A DNA stretch of 64,000 bases from Apostichopus japonicus (lineage: Eukaryota; Echinodermata; Holothuroidea; Aspidochirotida; Stichopodidae), in the NCBI RefSeq assembly GCF_037975245.1, contig NC_092576.1, positions 21,887,611 through 21,951,610 on the forward strand, in the 5' to 3' direction. Position 1 is the stretch's first letter; the number at the start of each line of letters is the position of its first letter. The position numbers were made by a program, and so were the translations under genes. Under the pieces are notes generated by a model, which saw only the letters and a program-made list of their open reading frames with translations, was not told where the DNA came from and ran no database searches. Positions 24,549-35,857 of this stretch are shown in pieces.

Positions 24549-26195
24549 TCACAGTCTTGATAATTTAAATCCTTCATACTGTTCAGATGGTAAAGCTTCT
24601 CTAATCCTCCTTACTGCATAGGATGGGAGAACAACACAAACCTCCTTCCCTAAAAACTGTCAGCTCATCCTTACAAGTTGAACCATATGCTGTGTGTCTG
24701 TATTTCCTGTAAAATAATCATGAAAACCAGCTAAGAAAGATGAAGACACACAAAAGCTTGGTAGCCATCTGGGGACCTCAATTTTAAAATAAATCTCTAC
24801 ATGATTTCCAGAATTTGCTTGGCCCCTAAATCTGCCTCCCCTAAAGTTAGCCTAACTATGCCATTTATACAAACTGATCATTGTATCTCAGGGACTAAAA
24901 TTTGTAAATGGATCATGCCCAAGCATGGTGGACATTTTTTGTGTGGCATTTGGTTTCATGGCTTAGTGTAAATGACTACTATGTCAGTCAGCATGATAAG
25001 GGTTAACCTCAAGGACATTACACCAGTTTTTGGACAAAATGACCTAATCAGAAGCAGGTTTTGAATATGGTCCACAAATTTTCTTGATTGAATCTATATC
25101 TTAATGTTATTCCTTTGACAACGAAACAAAACTATGAATACACCCTCTGTATTAATACATCTTTCAACAGCAGGTCAGAGCAATGAATAAAGGTATACAA
25201 CAAAAATAATGTATTCTATACTTACTCTTGGATGCTGTTTTCCTGTGCACGTCCACCATACTGTTGACGGTACACGTAGTAGGATGTCTGTAGCACCGAT
25301 GGGTTCAGGCACACAGCTTCAAAACCTGGGTGTAAGGTGATGCATGCAGCACCTTCTTCATCCATCACAGTCCTTACTTTATCTATTTCGCTGCAGTATC
25401 TACAGTACACTCCCTTGCTGTAGGCATCACAGCACACTGGCCACAATGACACCTGTAAACAAAACAATCCAGCTCAAATTATAAAGAGCCAATTTTCAAT
25501 CAATTCATACCGGCCTCAATTATTGGGGCATACTTACATGTCAAAATAGAAAAGGGGCACCTCTGAAAGGCAATATACCATTGAAGCACCTTACAAGTGA
25601 CATAACTAGCAAGGAGGGGGTAGCCTCTTCTTAGAATTCTTGCCTCTGTTGGGACAATGCTGCAAAGGAAAATAAAACAGGCCTATGTTGCCTTGTTTCC
25701 AACTCCTTTTTCCACTTCTGAATCCATTCCCTAGATTCAGAAAATCTTTTTATGCCACTAGCTTAAGCGGAAATGACGAAAAGCTGGTGTAAGGTACCAC
25801 CTTCTCCCCCCCCCCCCTATCTTATATGTGGTATCTTTACTAATTTGCCACTACTGCTAGGAAGATTAATAACAGACCACCTCTGAATTTGTTGTGCAAT
25901 CTTCCAATTGGCTCTTTCATTAACAAATTTAGGAAACATTTATCGGTTCTAGGCCTAACTAGTGACACAACTACCCTATACTAAGTAGTAGGCTAGGTTT
26001 AACGTTACGTACCATTGTGTTCCGTCAAGACGATCAATTTGGACATCGCTGTCCAATCCCGCTTCAATCTTCGCTGTTCTCTGGTTCGAACATGTAGGGA
26101 AAAACTTCCCCACGATCGTCCACCATGTCCTCCATTTCCCTTACTTCTTCGCCTTTGCTATCTAAATACTGTGTGTCAATGCCATTGGCAGCCAT
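24549..26195 (-). pseudogene. P2X7 C-terminal (ballast-type) domain gene copy, broken
   Basis: Three exons on the minus strand: 26,195-26,013, 25,452-25,226 and 24,706-24,549. Splice sites are good: GTACGT and GTAAGT donors, and TTTACAG acceptors at exons 2 and 3. Joined phases agree at both junctions. Exon 1 starts with ATG and carries FPYMFEPEN. Exon 2 has the cysteine-rich part WCHCGQC, CRYCSEIDKV and CITLHPGFEAVCL. Exon 3 has KYRHTAY and FLGKEVCVVLPS, ending at TGA. This order matches the zinc-binding domain at the C-terminus of vertebrate P2X7, which is common in invertebrates as a stand-alone protein without a P2X channel. Frameshifts occur late in exon 1, inside the cysteine motif of exon 2 and early in exon 3, and an in-frame TGA sits where a tryptophan is usual. 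It is therefore a pseudogene, or a badly sequenced gene. No channel domain is seen. Confidence 0.8.
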
Positions 26196-26859
26196 TTCGC
26201 GATATGTATAAGCTATGCTATGCTGTGCTGTGTATATATGCGTACTACAGTGCGTGTATAGAAACTGTATGTGGTACTGGTAGCAATAAGCAGTTCCAAG
26301 CGATGATATCATGCACTTTCGACTTGGTAAACAAATGACGTCAGTTGTTTTCGGCTTTCCCTGAACGAGTCAATCTAGCCGATTTTTGCGGAGTTATATA
26401 TCGTAATTTCCAAGTCTGGAGATAAACAATGGGAATAATAACACATACATATTTTTTATTTAAATATACTTCCACTGCCTTCTACCTATAGTTAAATTGT
26501 GGAGTACACACTAAATTGTTATCTAGTCAGATTCCTACCAACGAGAAGTCCAACTTGAATTCAAGAAGAGAAACTGAACATAACAAGAATCATTCCTTCT
26601 TTTAAACTGTATTCATAACTGTGTGTTGTCTTTAAACCCTCTTCTATTCAAGTTTTCTCCGATCAGTTTGCATGGGAGCTTGTAGGGATACATTAAACAA
26701 CAAGGAAAGCAATTTGCAAAACTAAAAAATAATAACCAACAATAAAAGGTGCAACGTATCCATTAACAAGGCGAATAACCTCGTAATAGTATGTTGTTCG
26801 GAAGAATTCCACAATGGATGATTCGTAGTCACTGATGTACACCCACTGACCTACTTAAT
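26196..26859. other. Non-coding upstream of the P2X7-domain copy
   Basis: Would hold the promoter of the minus-strand gene copy. No clear TATA box or other element can be assigned. Confidence 0.3.
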
Positions 26860-27300
26860 GTATGTTTCCATGGTTACTTTGACACGTTCACTGACATTAT
26901 TTGAGGGTTACAATGGACACGTGGCTCGTTGACCTGTTTCTATTAATTGCTTTAACTGGCTCCAGTCACATATTATAATGCTAATGTAGTACGTACGGGA
27001 GTTACAGGTGTGTCTTTCTTACTATTGACTTGCTTTAGATAATAATTGATTAAATCAATCGTCTGTATAGTGTAAGCTATGTGTGTATTTGTACAGAAAA
27101 CTATTGTAGAAGCAGGTAGGCCTACTGTGTGTATTAAAACGGTTATGATGTTATCGGGTAGAAACGTGAAATGAATTTGATGGGCTCTCTATTAACATAC
27201 AGATGCATCTCTCTGAAGGAGATGGAGAAGGGTGGGTCGGTGGTGGGAATAGTCAGGGCATCTGGAGGGTGGATGAGGTTAGACTAACATTAATAAAGAG
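26860..27300 (+). repeat. Direct duplicate flanking the Ty3-type element, copy 1
   Basis: Shares ordered blocks with 30,155-30,700, including ATGTTTCCATGGTTAC, CTGTATAGTGTAAGCT, GTAGGCCTACTGTGTGT, GTTATCGGGTAGAA and TTTGATGGGCTCTCT. The copies are diverged, with many substitutions and indels. They flank the retroelement in direct orientation but are not its LTRs, because the primer site lies about 450 bases farther in. Confidence 0.75.
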
Positions 27301-27435
27301 CAACTGAACACATGGATTGGGATAGAGCATGGAAAGGGTAGAAAGAGAATAATCATAGATCTGTATCACCTTTTTATGTAATATCCGTCCAAGCAATACT
27401 GCCAATGTATATGTAGTACATCGCACAGGGAGCCA

Positions 27436-27747
27436 TGTGTTGGTTGTTCATTTGTCCTTTTCGGCGTTCGTTGTTGTACCCATTACACATTATCATTACT
27501 ACGAACACCAGACAAATTAATGCTCTGTAGAAATGTAGAGTTTATTGCCGAAGATGTCGTTTTTTAAGACGTAATTGAGGAAAGTTACCTGAAGGTGCTG
27601 CACCGTCCTTTTTGTTTATGTAGTCCTTTAAAATTATCTCGAACATGCTATGTGAGAGAAGAAGTAATAAACCCATTGGCCACCAGAGCAAGTGGTGGTA
27701 GAAATCAGCACTCTCTCCTGACTATTTATTACCTGTGTGTCCTCACA
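27436..27747 (+). repeat. 5' LTR of Ty3-type element (approximate)
   Basis: The right edge is set by the primer site two bases downstream, giving an end CCTCACA. An AATAAA signal lies at about 27,667. The left edge is only a guess at a TGTGTTGG start, because no 3' LTR is present for comparison. Confidence 0.5.
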
Positions 27748-27749
27748 AA

Positions 27750-27764
27750 TGGTGTCAGAAGTGG
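27750..27764 (+). other. Primer binding site, tRNA-Leu type
   Basis: TGGTGTCAGAAGTGG is complementary to the 3' end of animal tRNA-Leu including the CCA tail. Its position directly after an LTR-like end is as expected for minus-strand priming in Ty3/mdg4 elements. Confidence 0.8.
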
Positions 27765-27854
27765 AATACATGCAGAACAAATAAGGCATCAACAAGATAC
27801 AGGACAGTGGCAGTATGTCGTCCAGGGGGCACAGATCCTTGTGCCCCAAACCTG

Positions 27855-28330
27855 AAACTGCCATCAACGGATTGATAGATGGAGTGCTGCGACGGGAATT
27901 GAAGAGGCTCATGAAAGAAGATCCAGGCAAATCCTTTATTAAGTGACTGGGCGCTGGATTTGGCTGAAGAGGAATGCGATTTCGTCCCGAGGCGTACTCA
28001 ACGAGCAGCTGTTAACAGTTTGGAAGCTGCTACTCACCAACTTTCTGTTGTAGTGGAGAAACTTGCCAGCACTGTCCAGACCCAGGCAGATATCATGGAA
28101 GCCGTAAGGGTGCAGCAAGGAGAGATCGTTTCACAGCTAGAAAGATTGGAGAGAGAGGGTCAACGATTTAAAGGTAGGGGGCGGCCCAGACCTGATAAGA
28201 AAGAAATAGAATGTAGACGTTGTCACCAGATAGGGCATTATGCATCATATTGCTCAGCCCAACTCCCATTAATGTGCAATCGGGAAACTAAGCTCGCCCA
28301 GTTCCGTGAGCCATGTACTGGGTGGTCCAG
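27855..28330 (+). pseudogene. Ty3-type gag fragment with CCHC zinc knuckle
   Basis: Begins only about 110 bases after the primer site, so most of the capsid region has been lost. What remains is a capsid C-terminal piece (INGLIDGVLRRELKRLMK, then after a frame change DWALDLAEEECDF), a probable coiled coil (about 28,010-28,150) and the zinc knuckle CRRCHQIGHYASYC with C-x2-C-x4-H-x4-C spacing, which packages the element's RNA. The frame closes soon after the knuckle and the protease reads on in another frame. That shift could be natural for gag-pol expression, but the other lesions show the element is dead. Confidence 0.8.
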
Positions 28331-30115
28331 TTCAAGAGCAACAGGGCTCACAGGGTGTGGAGATTGTAAGTGCATGCCAAACCACGACAGTGTTTGTAAA
28401 TGGAAAGACGGTCAAAGCAGTTCTGGATACAGGCTCTGAGGTAACCATCCTATTAAAGAAGTGTTTTTACAATCTGTTTGACCAGACGTCATTAGAACAC
28501 ATCAATTTGCTCAAGATCAGTGCTGCCGATGACATTGAAATGCCCTACTTAAGCTATTTTGAAGCTGACATTCAGCTTGGGAAAGAAATCATAGTTGGCA
28601 GGGGAATTCTGGTTCTGGCAGCGGACAGAGACCCGCCCATGCTGGTTGGCCTACAGTAAATGTCATTAAGGATATGGACCCAGCTTATCTTGTTCAGGAG
28701 TTAGGTCTCTCGGCAGATTCACCAAAAGCCAAACCCCAACCAAATATTCAAGGACTGGTGAGAGTCTGCGGGACTAGAGTTATCGTGCCACCTGAGTCCG
28801 TTAAAGTGATCTCAGTCTCCTGTCCTGTTGTGCAGGGTTCTGATGAGGTTGAGTTGGAACCACTAACCTAATTGCCTAGGGGTATATTTGTTGGATCAAC
28901 GTTAAACCGGACTGGTAGGAAATTGAATCTGCAGGTACTGAACCTCACTAAAGAGAATGTTGTTTTACAGCCCCGAACGCCTCTGGGAAAGCTGGAAGTC
29001 CCATCTGTTATTCATGATGACTCACAATCTGTCAAAAAAGTAAAGTCGAGTGTGCAGCATGTACATGTTTCAGTCGATACTGCACAGAGAGAGCCCTGCT
29101 GGAAAGTTCCTCTCCCTGATAGCCTGACAGAAGATCAAAGAAACAAAGCTGTTGACCTTCTATGGAGAAATGCTGAGATATTTGCTACATCAGATGATGA
29201 CCTTGGCAGTGCAGAAGGTGTCTCCCACAAGATACCTCTCAGCCATGAAAAACCTGTCAAACAACCATTCCGTCACATTCCGCCGTCCCAATGGGAAGAA
29301 GTAAGGGAACACATCCGGAAATTAGACTAAGCCCTTATGCTTCTCTGATTGTTATGGTACGGAAAACAGATGGCAGCCTTCGAATGTGTGTTGACTACCG
29401 GAAACTCAATCAGAAAACAATTAAAGACGCCTATTCCATCCCAAGGATAGAGGATTCAATCGACGCACTGCATGGGTCTCAGTGGTTTTCTGCGATTGAC
29501 CTCCTTTCCGGGTACCATCAGATTGCCATGGCAGAGACAGACAGACATAAGACAGGTTTCATTACGCCGTTCAGCTTATACGAATTCAACCGCATGCCGT
29601 TTGGATTGTCAAATGCCCCAGGTACGTTTCACCGCCTCATGCAGACTTGCCTTCATGACCAGTTTTTCCAATCTGTATTATGTTATCTGGATGACATATT
29701 AGTGTATTCCAAGACCTTTGAAGATCACTTGACCAATCTGCAGAGGGTGTTTGATAGATGGGAACAACAAGGTCTGAGATCAAGCCCTCCAAATGTACAT
29801 TTTTCCAGAGTGAAGTGACCTATCTTGGTCACAAAGTAACCCGTGCTGGGGTGATGCCAAGTCCAGACAAGATCCAGGCAGTTAAAGACTGGCCTGCACC
29901 GCGGAATGTAAAGAGCTTCGGCCTTTTTTAGGATTCTGTTCTTTCTACAGGAAGTTTGTGTATAATTTCTCACAAATGGCAAAACCGCTTCACACTTTGA
30001 TCTCTACCTGCCTGCATCAACAGAGAGTACTAAGACTGTTCCTTTTATGTGGTCCGTCGAACACCGAGAGGCTTTCAAAATTCTGAAGCAGAGCAGAAAT
30101 TATGTGAGAATGTTG
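28330..30115 (+). pseudogene. Ty3-type pol: protease and reverse transcriptase, broken
   Basis: Order is protease then reverse transcriptase, as in Ty3/mdg4 elements. The aspartic protease site is VLDTGSEVTIL (about 28,418). The reverse transcriptase shows VCVDYRKLNQKT, FSAIDLLSGYHQI, FNRMPFGLSNAP and the catalytic YLDDILVYS, all with key residues intact. After that come YLGHKVTRAGV and, following a further shift, FYRKFVYNFSQMAKPLH and the start of the RNase H tether. Disruptions include frame changes near 28,655, 29,325, 29,795 and 29,925 and an in-frame stop at 28,869. Homology stops at about 30,115, so RNase H, integrase and the 3' LTR are missing. The element sits between two direct copies of a flanking duplication. 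Confidence 0.92.
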
Positions 30116-30154
30116 TTGAGGAGAGGAGCAAGTTAACCCCAGAGCAGAAATTAA

Positions 30155-30700
30155 TGTTTCCATGGTTACGTTGTATGACAATTTTAGTTAGAATATTCCA
30201 TGTGTATAATAGACGCGTGGCTCATTTATACTTCTATGCATTAGCTTTAACTGGCTCGTGTCATCTATTAATATGCTAATTAGGTATTTATGGGAGTTCC
30301 AGGTGTGTCATCTTTTCTGTTTACTGAATTTACTTTCGATAATTATTGTTTGAGTCAATCATCTGTATAGTGTAAGCTCTGACTGTATTTGTACAGAAAA
30401 CAATTTAAAAAGCAGAGTAGGCCTACTGTGTGTACTAAAACGGTGATGTTGTTATCGGGTAGAATCATGGAATGGATTTGATGGGCTCTCTAAAAACTAT
30501 TAGTGCAAAAGGGGACCGGGAAGGGTAGGGTGATGGTGGGTAAATTTAAGGTATCTGAAGTATCTGTATGGAATGGATTTGATGGGCTCTCTAAAAACTA
30601 TTAGTGCAAAAGGGGATCGAGAAGGGTAGGGTGATGGTGGGTAAATTTAAGCTATCTGAAAGGGAATGGATCAGAGCGGACTAGACTGACTTACTGCAGG
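30155..30700 (+). repeat. Direct duplicate flanking the Ty3-type element, copy 2
   Basis: Counterpart of 26,860-27,300. It contains an extra tandem duplication with a period of about 101 bases (30,469 and 30,570) beginning GGAATGGATTTGATGGG. Confidence 0.75.
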
Positions 30701-32369
30701 GCAGACTGAGATTGGGGTAAAATATTAGTCTAGATAGGAAATAAACACTCTATGTTACATTTGTTTTTATAGTCAGACCAACAAAACTCCCAAAGTGTAT
30801 TATTTCCTGTGATATTATTCTCCGTGTTTACAGTTATTCCTGGAATGGCGGTATTGCACATATAACATAGGTTAGTAGCTTTCATTTCTGAGGTATACTA
30901 CTACACATTATTCTTAGTACATCTATGTAAAGGAAACAATGGACATGAAGAAACAAAGAAAACACAAGTAATTGATAATGGAGCTAGATATAATAATAAC
31001 AAACCACTCTGTGACGGGAACAAAGGGGGTGATGATAGGGTTAGGATGGAAGGAGGGTAAATATGAATTGAAAAGGGAAAGTGCAAAGAACCAAGATGGT
31101 ATTGATGGTTAGTTGAAGGGGGTAAGTATGGTAACAATGTATTCCTAAAAGGAGGTGTTGTGAATGTATTGAGTGAAATCGGTGTCAGAATGATATATCA
31201 GTCAAGGGGCGGGTTGGGTGTAAACAACATTATTTTTGTTTAAGACAATGCAGAGATTTTATGATCGATTCAAGTTTGAACTTATATTACGTACGATTAT
31301 AAACATTACACAATGGAAAATTTACAATAAATTTTTTTTGTTTGTATGAATTTATAATTTTATTAAAAAGATGAAAACCACGATGTCCAAGCTTTGTTTT
31401 CTTATTCTTTAAAATATTGAGTGAAGTATATGATAAATTCAACTGATGTGGCATGACATTATATTTCAAAATATACAAGAGACGGTGATGTATTTCTGAG
31501 AAGATTACATTTTTACTGCTGGAATTTAGGAGACACAGATTTGCCTTAAATTATTTTTATTGTAATAAAAAACAATACAATTAAACTTTATAAGATACTT
31601 GTTTACAATTACTTTAATTTTCTTTTCTTTTTAATATTTATTTATTAACTTATGTTGATTAACTATTTTTGAAACTGCGACAACTATAACTGTTTTATTT
31701 GTCGCTTGTTTTGTAAACATTTCAGTTTAGTTTGTAAAGTATAATTTATTTGTATGTTTTCGCTTATTTTTTATTGCCATCATTTACTACTTTAATATGC
31801 ACAATGTTAAAGATATTTGTTAAATACAATTTAAATAAAATAAAATTTAATCAAAATAAAATTTAATCACATTTGTTGTGGAGGTTTCAATATCAAATGT
31901 AGCATTTAGTACTTATAAAGCTCAAAAACTATATTTATGAAAATACATTATACTCACTAGAATTATTAGAATCAAAATACCTTGTGTATATAACTCTTGT
32001 TTTATCCTAATAAACATTACTGTTATTCTAAAATCCATTTCTGAGTTAAATTGTAACAATAATCCAAACAAAGAATATTAAACAACCCCACCTACCCCCT
32101 CAACTCTCTACCAACCCATCTCTAAAAATATTACCTATTGATCCATTATATTTCGTTTTATTCATCTTAAAACCCTAAAGAATTCCTTTCACGATGGCCT
32201 AATTTATTCAAATAAATCCACTTAAACTAATTAAATCCAATCCTTGTCATTAAAATACAACAGACTTTACATTCTCTATTGTTAGTTTAGTATTGATAAC
32301 TATTATTAATTACATTAATTCTCTGTTTAACTGTTATGATGATTCTAACATCTACACCGGAATACTTAC
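30701..32369. other. AT-rich probable intron
   Basis: Strongly AT-rich, especially 31,260-32,100, with no coding potential. It lies directly downstream of the leucine-rich-repeat exon on the minus strand and probably belongs to its intron. Confidence 0.45.
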
Positions 32370-32578
32370 CTCAGCTCCTTCAAAATTGTACACTGTGAAG
32401 AGTAAGACAAGATGGCCGCCAACTCTTCATTAGTTAGTCTCCTGTCGTAGTCATAGATCTCCAGCTTCTGGAGAGAACTCAGGATAGAGAGAGAGAGACC
32501 AGACTGAAGGATAAGGTTCAGACCAGTCTCATCAACTCTAGGAGAGCAGTCTAATAGATGCACACAGGAGATAGGAAT
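32370..32578 (-). CDS. Leucine-rich-repeat exon (NLR-like), downstream paralogue
   Basis: A 209-base exon on the minus strand, bounded by a CATTCTAG acceptor and a GAG|GTAAGT donor. It starts at a codon boundary and ends with two bases left over. Its 69 codons include SLSILSSLQKLEIYDYD followed by RLTNEELAAILSYSSQ and a final LKEL, a leucine/isoleucine spacing typical of animal leucine-rich repeats such as those after NACHT domains in NLR proteins. The exon at 53,279-53,457 has the same start and end phase and the same LTxE-x5-LSY-x6-LKEL tail. I infer a ligand-sensing or interaction repeat of an intracellular receptor. No NACHT, Death or CARD domain is visible, so the NLR label is tentative. 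The next exon on either side could not be identified. Confidence 0.65.
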
Positions 32579-33839
32579 CTAGAATGAAAGAATAGAGTTA
32601 CTGATAATAGAGTAGATAGATATAAAGATATTGGATTTTGATACGACTTGAATAATCGTTATGGTATTACAAATATTAAAAATAACGACATAAAAATTAA
32701 GGAAAGTAAAGCAATAAACTAGGACAGTTAAGTTGTGTTTATTTGAAAAAAAAGGAATAAATTAATGGAATGAAAAAAAGGATTGATTTTAACGAAAAGC
32801 AAAAACAAACAGAAATAAATGGATAAGATTAGAGGAAATAGATCGGTAATGTAGGATTATAGGATAATTTTTATTGTTTAATGATAAATAATTAAAGGTT
32901 TACAGTTTGTAAGGTTTAATCAAATAAAATTGCAAGGATACAAATGAACAGAGTAAAGCAATTTTAATTTTTTATTTGATCAGAAACACATCTTTAAGAC
33001 GGGATGAGAAGGTTACAAAGATCGGGTAAAAAATTAAGATTATTCTATCTTTTGAAGAAAAAAAAAACAATGATCAAATATATTTAATTATGTTCTTGGT
33101 TTAAACTTTCAGAAGGAAAATATAATTTAAAATGTAAATTGTAGTCACTAATGTAATTGAAATCATGAAAAGGAAACCTCAACGTAAACCAATGAAACTG
33201 TTTAATGAAGTGTAAAGATATTTGGAAGAATTTATGGTTAAATAAATAAGTTGTTACTGATAGTTAAGATATATTTTAGAGAAGCAGATGTAGATCAACT
33301 TCATGCTTCAAGAGAAGACGGTTGATGAGGCTTGAATATCATAATATATATAAGTAGAATATAATAATATTTCAATTAACAAATTATTTAATTATTGAAC
33401 CAATTTTAATTATTTCCAGTTAATAAGATTTGTTTAAATCATGATATCTATCTCTGTTTAGTTCTTCAACCACTACAAGCTAATTAATTTTATTTACATA
33501 CCAATTTATGGAATTAACCGATAGTCCTGAAATATCAACTTAATTCCTAAGTTACAGTACCGGTTTGAGTGTGACTTATAACTTCTAGTGAATTTCTTCG
33601 AAATGTAACATTTGTCTTTCTTCCTTTGTGGTTTTAGATGTTCCTAATGGGGGTAATGCTTATGATCTTAACTTTCTAAACGTTATCGTTTCTTCCAATT
33701 AAAAAACACCATCCGCTTTTTAAAATATATTTCATTAAACATAATGTTATGTTATGAAATACCTCATATCCTTGAGTGCTTCATTAAATTAATTAATTAC
33801 TACTTTTCAGTTTAATCAGGTTGATCGGGTCTTCATTGG
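32579..33839. other. AT-rich probable intron
   Basis: Upstream of the leucine-rich-repeat exon on the minus strand. AT-rich, with no repeat family or exon recognised before the foldback element begins. Confidence 0.4.
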
Positions 33840-34790
33840 GTAGTGTATAGACCCAATATAGGACGTCAAGTGGGACCCAATATAGGACGTATTGTCATGT
33901 GGGACCCAATATAGGACGTATTGTCATGTGGGACCTATAATAGGACGTTTGTCATGTGGGACCCGATATAGGACGTGGGTGGGATCTACTATAGGACGTT
34001 TGTCATGTGGGACCCCATATAGGATACTTTAGCATTTGTGACATATGATCGGACAAACGTTGACCATTAGACAAGTGTGTAAAACAAAAGGTCAAAATGA
34101 GAACAAAAGCAATGTGTGCACAGTTTTTTTTCTATTCGAGAGCAACACAGCATCACATCAACCAAGAAACTACAGGTGAATAACAATGATACGTTGAATG
34201 CATCACTACTTTGGTTATCGTTTTACCATAACGGTGAGGAGACGGTCGGTAAACCCGTTCCGACGAAATTCATTTCGGATACTAGCACTTCATCCTATCA
34301 TTATTGAACAACAAAACCAAAAAATTGGTAAACACATAAAATCATGCATGATTATGTTTAGAACAACAACTTGGTAAACACATGAAATAGTGAACATTGA
34401 AATGATCAATCGTTAAAGATATGGATTGATGAAATAATATACATCTTGGTCATTACGGTGAACGTCATCGATAAACCTTTCAACGATATCCGCCATACGT
34501 TGTCCACGGCACCGATGTAATAGATAATACAAACAGTTATGTCCACACACATGAGAGCTCAGCAATTATAACTGGCGTGTGTTGAAACGAACAACTTCGT
34601 TTCGAAGAAACCGTGCACTGCCTGGTACCGTTGTGGGTTGTCGGCCAAATGAATCAAAATATTCCACGACGGTGCAGCCTTGTTGCACAAACCAGCACGC
34701 CTAGGTGTTTTGTGATGCTATACGATACAAAGACTTTGTTATTTCTTTCTTCAGATCGATTGTATGAGTCACCCACGTCTCTTTGACAAC

Positions 34791-35303
34791 TTACACCTCG
34801 TTGTCATCGTCCTCCTCATCATCACTTTCGTATTTGTTCTTCAGGCCATGGCGTAAAACCTTCGTTATGGCCTTATTGAGTTGGATCAAAGTCATCCAAG
34901 TTTCTACCGCATCGTACACATTATCACTTTCCTTCTCCTTGTCACTTTCGTCTTTGTTCTTCAGTCCATGATGTAATATCTTAGACATTGCCTTATTGAG
35001 TTCGAGCAAGTGCATCCAAGTCTCCACAGCATCATAGGTGCGTTCACCATCCTCGTCATCTTGATCGTCACCACCAGCATTCTCACTACCACTACTGCCA
35101 GTACCGTCTGATGTTTCCATCGGCTCATCCGAACTATTACGTTCATTACTTCCCTCAGTATCCACCAGGTCATCGTCCTCTTCACTGAGGTCGTCAATCG
35201 AATCACTTTCAGGATGTTTGTATTTCACGCTGACACGACGCGTATTCACATAACGCTCTTTACCATTCACACTGTCAGTGTCATCCTCGCTTTTAGTTAC
35301 CAT
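34791..35303 (-). CDS. Acidic protein with duplicated YDAVETWM motif, inside foldback element
   Basis: The frame is open from about 35,465, but the first ATG is at 35,303 with GCGGCG before it, giving about 170 residues. The upstream part of the frame has no ATG. An acidic, serine-rich stretch (residues about 20-85) is followed by two copies of a 28-residue motif starting YDAVETWM and ending HGLKNK, at about 90-117 and 130-157, then an acidic tail. Between the copies the substitutions are conservative (LLELNKAMSKIL against LIQLNKAITKVL), as expected for a selected amphipathic helix. No signal peptide, membrane segment or catalytic motif is seen. I do not recognise the family. It may be an accessory transposon protein or a captured host gene. 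Codon-level conservation between the two motifs is the best evidence that it is real. Confidence 0.55.
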   Translation of the reverse strand: MVTKSEDDTDSVNGKERYVNTRRVSVKYKHPESDSIDDLSEEDDDLVDTEGSNERNSSDEPMETSDGTGSSGSENAGGDDQDDEDGERTYDAVETWMHLLELNKAMSKILHHGLKNKDESDKEKESDNVYDAVETWMTLIQLNKAITKVLRHGLKNKYESDDEEDDDNEV

Positions 35304-35480
35304 CGCCGCCTTTTGAATACTAGCTTGAATGATGGATTCGTGTCGACAAACATTGAAATGACGGTTAAATGCATATTTTACAACAAAATCTAATCTTGAG
35401 AGGGTGTACTTGTTTGTGTCATTCGACGCAATGAGAAGTATTAAGCAAAAATGTGAATGATACACTTTTTGAATATATCA

Positions 35481-35857
35481 ATATGAGCACATGCTCAATT
35501 GCTCATTTAAATGACTCTCTTTTGCTCACGATGTGCTCTTTTGCTCTTTGAGTCACTCATTTTGTACCCGCGTGCTCATCACATGAACCACATCATGCGT
35601 TTTTGTTTTGTTGCTAATTCTAATATGAGCACATGTTCAATTGCTCATCTAAACGACTCTCTTTTGCTCACGATGTGCTCTTTTGCTCTTTGAGTCACTC
35701 ATTTTGTACTCGCGTGCTCATCACATGAACCACATCATGCATTTTTGTTTTGTTGCTAATTCTAATATGAGCACATGCTCAATTGCTCATCTAAAGGACT
35801 CTCTTTGCTCACGATGTGCTCTTTTGCTCTTTGAGTCACTCATTTTGTGCTCATATT
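35481..35857. repeat. Three 142-bp tandem repeats upstream of the acidic ORF
   Basis: Units begin at 35,481, 35,623 and 35,765 with ATATGAGCACATG. The third is shortened. Each is rich in TTGCTC/GTGCTC words. They lie just 5' of the open frame on its coding strand, so a promoter or enhancer role is possible but unproven. Confidence 0.85.

Noticed and set aside
26860-27300. Flanking duplicates as LTRs of the Ty3-type element
   Set aside because: The tRNA-Leu primer site at 27,750 requires the 5' LTR to end at about 27,747, well inside the duplicate.
33840-34025. Regularly spaced short repeats resembling a CRISPR array
   Set aside because: Spacers are themselves repeated, the arrays are inverted at the other end of a transposon, and the genome is eukaryotic.
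34961-35206. Minus-strand 81-codon ORF overlapping the acidic ORF
   Set aside because: Shadow frame of the acidic repeat-bearing ORF.
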